DNA of 64,000 bases from Chryseobacterium mulctrae (GTDB lineage Bacteria; Bacteroidota; Bacteroidia; Flavobacteriales; Weeksellaceae): NCBI RefSeq assembly GCF_006175945.1, contig NZ_VAJL01000001.1, positions 744,001 to 808,000 on the forward strand, read 5' to 3'. Shown here piece by piece: positions 59,201 through 64,000 of this stretch. The notes beneath the pieces are model-generated. The model made no database searches, was not told the origin of the DNA, and saw only the letters and a list, made by a program, of their open reading frames with translations. Made by a program: the position numbers and the translations under genes. The stretch's first letter is position 1. Each line of letters opens with the position of its first letter.

Positions 59201-60966
59201 CCACGTTTCCCCCCATCAATCTCATCTTCTGCATGAATAAATTGCTCAGGAATATCAAACTTCGGCAAGAGTACATCTCTCTTTAAAGTATAAGGACTGA
59301 ATTTTGCCGTAAATTCTTCATACGCATCAAATGCATCGGGATAATTGAGAAAAGCTTCTTTTATTTCATGAGAATTTTTAATGTAATATTCTCCGGTTGC
59401 CAAACCTCTTCTTTTTCCAAAGCCTTTTCCAACAGGAGTTGTCAACTTTTCGCCATCTTTAATGCAGCTTACAATATCCTGAATATTAGAATCATCTTTA
59501 TTGGTATAATAAGTTTGATTCTGGGCTAATATTTTAACATTATATTTATCAGCAAAATGCAATAAAACATCATTCAAATGCTCTTCTTCAGGAAGTTTAT
59601 GATTTTGAATCTGAACATAAAAATCATCTTCAAATGTATCTTTCCACCATTTAAAAAGCTCCTCCCCTTTTTGCTCACCCGTATTTAGGATCGCATCAGG
59701 AATATCTCCATGAATTCCCGAAGTCAAAGCAATCAGCCCTTCTTTATATTCAGCAATTAATTCTCTGCTAATTCTTGGAACTCCAAAATAAAATCCTTTA
59801 AGAAAACCAATACTCGAAAGTTTTGCTAAATTTTTATATCCATTAAAATCTTTCGCCAACAAAACCACTTGCGTTCTTCTGTCGGGATCGTCTTTGGTAA
59901 ATTGCTTCTGCTCATAACGGTCTGAAATATAAAATTCACAACCTACAACAGGAATCAAAGGCTCAGAAACAGGCTCTTCTTCATTGAATTCCGTTCCATT
60001 TTCTTCAGCTTCCTGTTTTTTTGCTAAAAATTCTTTATGTTTTTTTAAACGGTCAGAATTGGTAGATTCAACTGCTGAAACAAATTTGAAAACCCCCATC
60101 ATATTCCCCAAATCGACCATTCCGACTGCTGGAAAATTTTCTTCTGAAGCTTTCTTTATTAAATCATTAATCCCTGAAGTTGCCGTTAATGTTGAAAAAA
60201 CACTTTTATTATCGAAGTTGAAATATCTTCCTAAATCAATATCATCAATACTTCCAACATCAGACTGCTTTTTCTTATTATTGAAATCCGCAACCTGCCT
60301 TCTGATAATTATTCCAAAAGGTTTTATAGGATTTGGATGCAAAGTTTTGAAATAAGCCAATTGGTCTTCCGAAGTTTTCAAAACCTCAGCAGGAATAATC
60401 CCGATACGCATCATTTCGAAGAAAACCTGAGCTGTAGCATTTACATCGGCCGCGGCATTGTGTGCTTCATCAAATTTATGGCCGTATAACTTTTCATATA
60501 ACTCTTCCAATTTTGGAGATTTATACTTTCCACCTCTTCCACCACCTAGCTGACAATAATTTGTCCCCAGAATCATGGTATCGGCCTTGGGTTTTTCCTG
60601 AAGATTATCCTGAATATTTTTTCTGAAAAATTCGGCACCTACAATATTGTAATCAAACTCAACATTATGTCCGGAAACTACTCTTACGCGCTCCAAAATT
60701 TTAGAAAACTCTTCTAAAATCTCTTGCAGATCACGACCTTCTTCATTGGCAATTTTAGTAGTAATACCGTGAATTCTAGCAGCATTAAAGGGAATATCAT
60801 ACCCTTCCGGTTTTATTATATAATCTTGATTTTCAAGTAAATTACCCTCATCATCATGTAATTGCCAAGCAATCTGCACCATTCTTGGCCAGTTGTCTGA
60901 ATCTGATAGTGGAGCATTGAAATTTTTTGGTAAACCTGTGGTTTCTGTGTCAAAAACTAAATACAT
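56299..60966 (-). CDS. dnaE: DNA polymerase III alpha subunit fused to a DEDDh exonuclease domain
   Basis: A 1555-residue replicative polymerase. Residues 1-200 are a DnaQ-type proofreading exonuclease (FDTETTGLP with Asp6 and Glu8; HNVEFDYNI; HNAAADVNAT). The polymerase core follows: FFLIVQDFCNEARKMGVWVGPGRG-like segments and the catalytic PDIDIDF (about residues 694-700). A C-terminal OB domain is present (about 1390-1480). The PHP region (about 230-450) lacks the expected first HxH metal motif; it reads FNFDNKSVFST at about residue 245. E. coli alpha lacks the fused exonuclease, which is a separate DnaQ subunit. The length reflects the fusion and an acidic, Glu-rich linker (about 1250-1330). 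It is transcribed alone. Confidence 0.97.
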   Translation of the reverse strand: MYLVFDTETTGLPKNFNAPLSDSDNWPRMVQIAWQLHDDEGNLLENQDYIIKPEGYDIPFNAARIHGITTKIANEEGRDLQEILEEFSKILERVRVVSGHNVEFDYNIVGAEFFRKNIQDNLQEKPKADTMILGTNYCQLGGGRGGKYKSPKLEELYEKLYGHKFDEAHNAAADVNATAQVFFEMMRIGIIPAEVLKTSEDQLAYFKTLHPNPIKPFGIIIRRQVADFNNKKKQSDVGSIDDIDLGRYFNFDNKSVFSTLTATSGINDLIKKASEENFPAVGMVDLGNMMGVFKFVSAVESTNSDRLKKHKEFLAKKQEAEENGTEFNEEEPVSEPLIPVVGCEFYISDRYEQKQFTKDDPDRRTQVVLLAKDFNGYKNLAKLSSIGFLKGFYFGVPRISRELIAEYKEGLIALTSGIHGDIPDAILNTGEQKGEELFKWWKDTFEDDFYVQIQNHKLPEEEHLNDVLLHFADKYNVKILAQNQTYYTNKDDSNIQDIVSCIKDGEKLTTPVGKGFGKRRGLATGEYYIKNSHEIKEAFLNYPDAFDAYEEFTAKFSPYTLKRDVLLPKFDIPEQFIHAEDEIDGGKRGEMAYLTHLTYEGAKKRYADTGITPEIKERLDFELEVVANTGYPGYFLIVQDFCNEARKMGVWVGPGRGSAAGSAVAYCTGITNVDPIKYDLLFERFLNPERISMPDIDIDFDDEGRDKIIKWVVEKYGKNQVAQIITYSVLGGKSAIKDAGRVLDLPIPDTNNIAKLIPPSPGMNIAKALSKYDKLKPEEQMLVDEMKYVLNTPGDARHDVLSSAKKMEGCIRNTGIHACGVIITPEDVSNLVPVTIAAKDADILVSQFDNSVAESAGLLKMDFLGLRTLTIIKDALKIVKARHGVYIDPDLIPLDDAKTYQLFKEGRTVGIFQYESPGMQKYMRELKPTVFADLIAMNALYRPGPIKYIPSFINRKHGIEEVVYDLDETEEYLKETYGITVYQEQVMLLSQKLANFTKGEADTLRKAMGKKQIEVLNKMYPKFIEGGRKNNLNEERLEKIWNDWKAFAEYAFNKSHSTCYALIAYQTAYLKANYPAEYMASVMSNNINNTESITMFMEDCKSMGVDVLGPDVNESQYKFSVNEKGQIRFGLGAIKGIGEGPSEGITKERANGRFKNVYDFFERILPSQMNKRVAESLVLAGAFDELGSFHRGQYFDIDMSGKTNLERLIRYGQSFQESKNEMEHSLFADFADEVQIEQPKLAPCPEWPNMHKLNKEKETIGFYLSAHPLDEFKFQYQFMQGSLSKKSVLEKEEEAKVVTEEVPILEKDSVDEVADLIEIVSDELLTGEEEIIEEVTKKAEPKGVFGFLNLDEVDAYKEQAFANKQEELFEEKKKDWKTLQKERENGGGGKEYTVAGLITEYVVKDGFRSGEKVAFVTLEDYSGSYSFRLGDRDYMKLKEKLEVQRFVILKIKFAQVKDGRVFVNVNEVIELQEAFEKFAKSISLVMDVMDFRPEDLSFFRNFLNENQGNQKFKFYIKNIEDDSHIEVQSMKHSINLNGDLIKNIQLLNKYEFYLN

Positions 60967-61161
60967 GTATTTTTTCTAGCTTTTATTAAAAAAAGAGAAT
61001 GTAAAGTTACTTCAATTTTTATAATTTTTTCTGATAACTTTATAAAAACAACTCCCTTTTTTAACATCATAAGAAGTATATCAAAAACAACAATTTTAAT
61101 AAAAGAACTAAATATTTTTTTACTAATTTAATAATTTTACTCACAGAAAGTTATTAATTCA

Positions 61162-61169
61162 TATATTTG
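61162..61169 (+). promoter_or_regulatory. -7 box of the S8 protease gene
   Basis: TATATTTG is an exact match to TAnnTTTG, with a 37-base leader to the ATG at 61207. Upstream at the -33 position the sequence is T-rich but not TTTG. Confidence 0.5.
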
Positions 61170-61206
61170 TCACTCATAATCGTGTAATAATTTTTTATAA
61201 TCTATC

Positions 61207-63342
61207 ATGAAAAAACATTTACTTTTAATAAGTACATTGGCAATTTCTCTTATGAGCGCGCAAAGTAACGATGCGCTAAAGAGAGATTTTGAAAGACAGA
61301 ATAGAGAGAACAATGCTAAATTTGACTCTTATGTTGCAAAACGTTATGGAGCTGATAAATCTCCAGAAGTTTTAAAAGAAATAGAAAAAGAGAAAGCAAA
61401 CCTTGCTGGCTTTTATCTTAACCAACCTTATTTTTACCAACTTGATGATACAAGACAAGTTTCAAATTCTAATGCTGATGTCTTAAATGCTGGTGGGAGT
61501 ATAGCTGGTTTAACAGGTACTTTTAATGGAGAAGGTATTAAATACACTGTTTTTGACGGTGGTAGAGCAGCTGCATCACATGCAGCTTTCAATAATACAA
61601 CAAATGGTGTAGCAAGAATTAACAACAAAGAAGATTCTTCTCAACCATATTCAGATCATGCAACAGGTGTTTCAGGGTTTATCGGTTCTAGAAGTGTGAA
61701 TTTAACTACAGGAACACCACCTGTATCTGTAGGAAATACAAAGGGAATTGCAATTAATTCTATTATGGATAATTATAGGTTTGCCACAACTACTTTACCA
61801 GCTCCTAACAATTTAGCACCGAGTACTGTTTTTGATAAAATTCTTATTGCACAACCTAAAATATCTAATCATTCTTATGGCGTTAATGCGGGATGGAGAG
61901 AAACCAATAGTAGTGTTTCGCCTTACCCTGTTACTGGTTATTATTGGGATGGCTATATACAAAACGGACTAATTTTTGACTTAAATGGTACATATTGGAG
62001 TAATGATTATAATTATGATAATATAGTTTATAACAATCCTTCTTACATTATTGTTAAATCTGCAGGAAACTATTTTGGTATGGGACCTAATGCAACATCT
62101 GGTACCGCTCCAAAATATTACAAAAGTGGAAATAACTATGTTACATTTGCAGCCAATGCAACCTTACCTGCCGATAACTGTGCTTTAGGTCATGACTGTA
62201 TTGGTCCTGGTTCTTTAGCGAAAAATATCATTGTAGTAGGAGCAACTGATATTATTACAAGTAATAATTTTAAATATACTCAGGCTAGCGATGTAATTAG
62301 GTCGAGTTATAGTAGTGCTGGGCCTAGAGATGATGGAGGAATTAAGCCAGACATATCTACTACCGGAACTAATGTATATTATCCATCGACTGATACTAAT
62401 GGTGCTACTCTATATGCAGGCGGAAGTGGAACATCTTTTTCAGCTCCTGTAGTTACTGGAATTATTGGTCTTTGGACACAAATCAATAAACAATTATTCA
62501 ATAATATTGAACTTAATGCTGCTTCCGCTAAAACCCTAATGATTCATTCTGCTTTGGAAGCTGGAAACGTAGGTCCAGATCCATGGTTTGGATGGGGTTT
62601 CATCGATGCAAAGAGAGGAGCTGAATTACTAGTTGGAAAATCAAATAATTCTATCATATTTACTGATGAAACGCTTACTAGCGGAGTAATGAACTCCAAA
62701 ACAATAAAAGCTTCTGGTTCTGAACCTTTAAAGGTTACTATAACTTGGATTGATCCTCAATTTGATTATCCTGATGAATTTATTAGCGACATTTATAATA
62801 ATAGATCCTCAAGATTAGTAAATGACCTCGATCTAAGAATCATTGACACTACGACAAATACTATATACCAACCTTGGAAATTGGATGCGAATAACCCAAT
62901 GGCTCCAGCTACAAAAGGCGACAATACAGTAGACAATGTAGAGCAAGTAGTTATAGATAATCCAGTGGCTGGTAGAACTTATAAAATAGAAATTACCAAT
63001 AAAGGGACACTTGTAAATAATGCTACAACTCCTATATTAACGCCTCAAAACTATTCTATAATTGTTACAGGGTTCAATGAAGTTTTAGGAACAAAAGATG
63101 CTACAAATCCAACAAATGGAATTGTTATCGCACCAACTCTTACAAAAGATGTTGTAAACATCTTAAAAGCACCTAAAAAATCTAGCTACACAGTATATGA
63201 TTTATCTGGTAAGAAATTACAAAATGGAGTAATCAATAGCGCTCAAGAAACAATTAGTTTATCTTCTTACACCAATGGTATCTATATCATTGAAGTAAAA
63301 ACTGATAAAGACGTTATTTCTAAGAAAGTTATCAAAGAATAA
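61207..63342 (+). CDS. secreted S8 (subtilisin-like) protease with T9SS domain
   Basis: A 711-residue extracellular serine protease. After a signal peptide (LMSAQ, about residue 18) comes a short propeptide-like region. The catalytic triad is Asp117 (VFDGGRAAASH), His151 (SDHATGVSGF) and Ser410 (GTSFSAP). A C-terminal beta-sandwich of the kind in KP-43-like subtilases covers about residues 480-620 (LKVTITWIDPQ, VNDLDLRIID). A T9SS type A domain ends the protein (YDLSGKKLQNGVI). It has its own transcription unit with a terminator downstream. Confidence 0.95.
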   Translation: MKKHLLLISTLAISLMSAQSNDALKRDFERQNRENNAKFDSYVAKRYGADKSPEVLKEIEKEKANLAGFYLNQPYFYQLDDTRQVSNSNADVLNAGGSIAGLTGTFNGEGIKYTVFDGGRAAASHAAFNNTTNGVARINNKEDSSQPYSDHATGVSGFIGSRSVNLTTGTPPVSVGNTKGIAINSIMDNYRFATTTLPAPNNLAPSTVFDKILIAQPKISNHSYGVNAGWRETNSSVSPYPVTGYYWDGYIQNGLIFDLNGTYWSNDYNYDNIVYNNPSYIIVKSAGNYFGMGPNATSGTAPKYYKSGNNYVTFAANATLPADNCALGHDCIGPGSLAKNIIVVGATDIITSNNFKYTQASDVIRSSYSSAGPRDDGGIKPDISTTGTNVYYPSTDTNGATLYAGGSGTSFSAPVVTGIIGLWTQINKQLFNNIELNAASAKTLMIHSALEAGNVGPDPWFGWGFIDAKRGAELLVGKSNNSIIFTDETLTSGVMNSKTIKASGSEPLKVTITWIDPQFDYPDEFISDIYNNRSSRLVNDLDLRIIDTTTNTIYQPWKLDANNPMAPATKGDNTVDNVEQVVIDNPVAGRTYKIEITNKGTLVNNATTPILTPQNYSIIVTGFNEVLGTKDATNPTNGIVIAPTLTKDVVNILKAPKKSSYTVYDLSGKKLQNGVINSAQETISLSSYTNGIYIIEVKTDKDVISKKVIKE

Positions 63343-63366
63343 TTATAACTCAGATATAATTTTACG

Positions 63367-63400
63367 CAAAACACTAACACTTGTTAGTGTTTTGTTTTTT
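63367..63400 (+). terminator. terminator of the S8 protease gene
   Basis: CAAAACACTAACA and TGTTAGTGTTTTG form a long stem followed by TTTTTT. The right arm overlaps the -33 box of the next gene's promoter. Confidence 0.85.
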
Positions 63401-63412
63401 TATGTATATTTG
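63381..63412 (+). promoter_or_regulatory. promoter of the E1 gene, overlapping the upstream terminator
   Basis: TTG (63381-63383), 21 bases and TATATTTG (63405-63412) match the promoter consensus. The -7 box ends 6 bases before the ATG at 63419, which would give a nearly leaderless transcript. Confidence 0.5.
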
Positions 63413-63418
63413 CTTCCT

Positions 63419-64000
63419 ATGGAAAATACACTTCACGAGAAAGTTTCAAAAGATATTTTGCTTAAAGCGTACAATCACATGATGCTTGCAAAAGCAATGG
63501 CAGATATTTATGAAGAGAACAGAAATGTTACTAAATATGTTCATAGCACATCAAGAGGTCATGAGGCTATTCAGTTGGCAACGGCTTACCAATTAAAAAA
63601 AGAAGACTGGGTTTCTCCTTATTATAGAGACGAAAGCATTCTTTTGGGAATAGGTTTTCAGCCTTACCAATTAATGTTACAATTATTAGCTAAAGCAGAT
63701 GATCCTTTTTCTGGGGGGAGATCTTATTATTCTCACCCTTCTAGCAGAGATGAAGACAAACCAAAAATTATTCACCAAAGTTCAGCAACCGGAATGCAGA
63801 CAATTCCGACTGCGGGTGTTGCACAGGGAATAAAATATATTCAGGATTTTAATTTACAGCAATTTGAAAACAATCCTGTGGTTGTTTGTAGTCTTGGAGA
63901 CAATTCTGTGACTGAAGGTGAAGTAAGTGAAGCGTTGCAATTTGCAGCTTTACACCAGCTTCCTATTATTTTCTTGGTTCAGGATAATGAATGGGGAATT
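63419..64000 (+). CDS. branched-chain 2-oxoacid dehydrogenase E1 (alpha or fused alpha-beta), 5' part
   Basis: The gene starts at the ATG at 63419 (MENTLHEKVSKDILLKAYNH) and runs off the window after 194 codons. The conserved RDESILLG and SHPSSRDED regions match the E1 component of branched-chain (2-oxoisovalerate) dehydrogenase. The thiamine diphosphate motif begins with GDNSVTEGEVSEALQFAA (about residues 160-177) and ends with QDNEWG at the window edge. It decarboxylates the 2-oxoacids of leucine, isoleucine and valine. Bacteroidetes often have alpha and beta fused into ~660 residues; whether this one is fused cannot be seen. A promoter with a near-leaderless start is directly upstream. Confidence 0.9.
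   Translation, partial: MENTLHEKVSKDILLKAYNHMMLAKAMADIYEENRNVTKYVHSTSRGHEAIQLATAYQLKKEDWVSPYYRDESILLGIGFQPYQLMLQLLAKADDPFSGGRSYYSHPSSRDEDKPKIIHQSSATGMQTIPTAGVAQGIKYIQDFNLQQFENNPVVVCSLGDNSVTEGEVSEALQFAALHQLPIIFLVQDNEWGI

Overview
The window is a chromosomal stretch from a Flavobacteriia bacterium, most likely Chryseobacterium or a close Weeksellaceae relative. The evidence is: low G+C; promoters of the TTTG / TAnnTTTG type with no obvious Shine-Dalgarno sequences; five secreted proteins with type IX secretion (T9SS) C-terminal sorting domains; an FtsX-DUF3098-UppP-TruB gene block; and a glycosylasparaginase of the kind known from Elizabethkingia meningoseptica. I see no tRNA, rRNA, CRISPR array, prophage or insertion sequence. 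Small palindromic dispersed repeats are frequent between genes.

Layout. 1-1193: 3' end of lptB, fused to an extra C-terminal domain that looks like an immunity protein, then an unknown gene. 1276-5361: an ABC exporter, then a WYL regulator in tandem with a secreted choloylglycine-hydrolase-family enzyme. 5453-14104 (minus): DinB-like protein, beta-mannosidase with a GxxExxY gene, CutC, a lipoprotein gene broken by one in-frame stop, glycosylasparaginase and a GH20 hexosaminidase. Together these enzymes fit breakdown of the N-glycan core. 14519-19933: DUF4197 protein and the two subunits of a 3-oxoacid CoA-transferase, separated by two opposite-strand genes. 20109-28650: secreted metallophosphoesterase, rplS, alpha/beta hydrolase, EamA transporter and M36 metalloprotease. 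28838-30628: rpsA. 30895-33394: three tandem paralogues of an unrecognised secreted protein family. 33589-38151: a tightly packed housekeeping operon (ftsX, DUF3098, uppP, lipoprotein, truB, outer-membrane protein, rluF). 38243-41191: rsmA (TTG start), a gene remnant and prfC. 41276-51931: M12B-like protease, lipoproteins, acyl-CoA dehydrogenase, long-chain acyl-CoA ligase, a coiled-coil protein that has lost its zinc ribbon, a Nif3-like protein and a potassium channel that carries a zinc ribbon. 52269-64000: a 1239-residue repeat-rich T9SS protein, dnaE with a fused proofreading exonuclease, a T9SS subtilase, and the 5' end of a branched-chain 2-oxoacid dehydrogenase E1 gene.

How the genes work together. 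Three themes stand out: secreted degradation of host or environmental polymers (proteases, glycosidases and a phosphoesterase, mostly T9SS or signal-peptide exported); core translation and RNA modification (rplS, rpsA, rsmA, truB, rluF, prfC); and fatty-acid, ketoacid and branched-chain acid catabolism (acyl-CoA dehydrogenase, acyl-CoA ligase, CoA-transferase, E1).

The points most worth a second look are: the LptB fusion; the three-gene secreted paralogue array; a palindromic element whose terminal repeat supplies the -33 box of the WYL gene; the nonsense-interrupted lipoprotein; the zinc-ribbon loss; the DnaE fusion with a degenerate PHP metal site; and a hairpin repeat with compensatory changes between its two copies.
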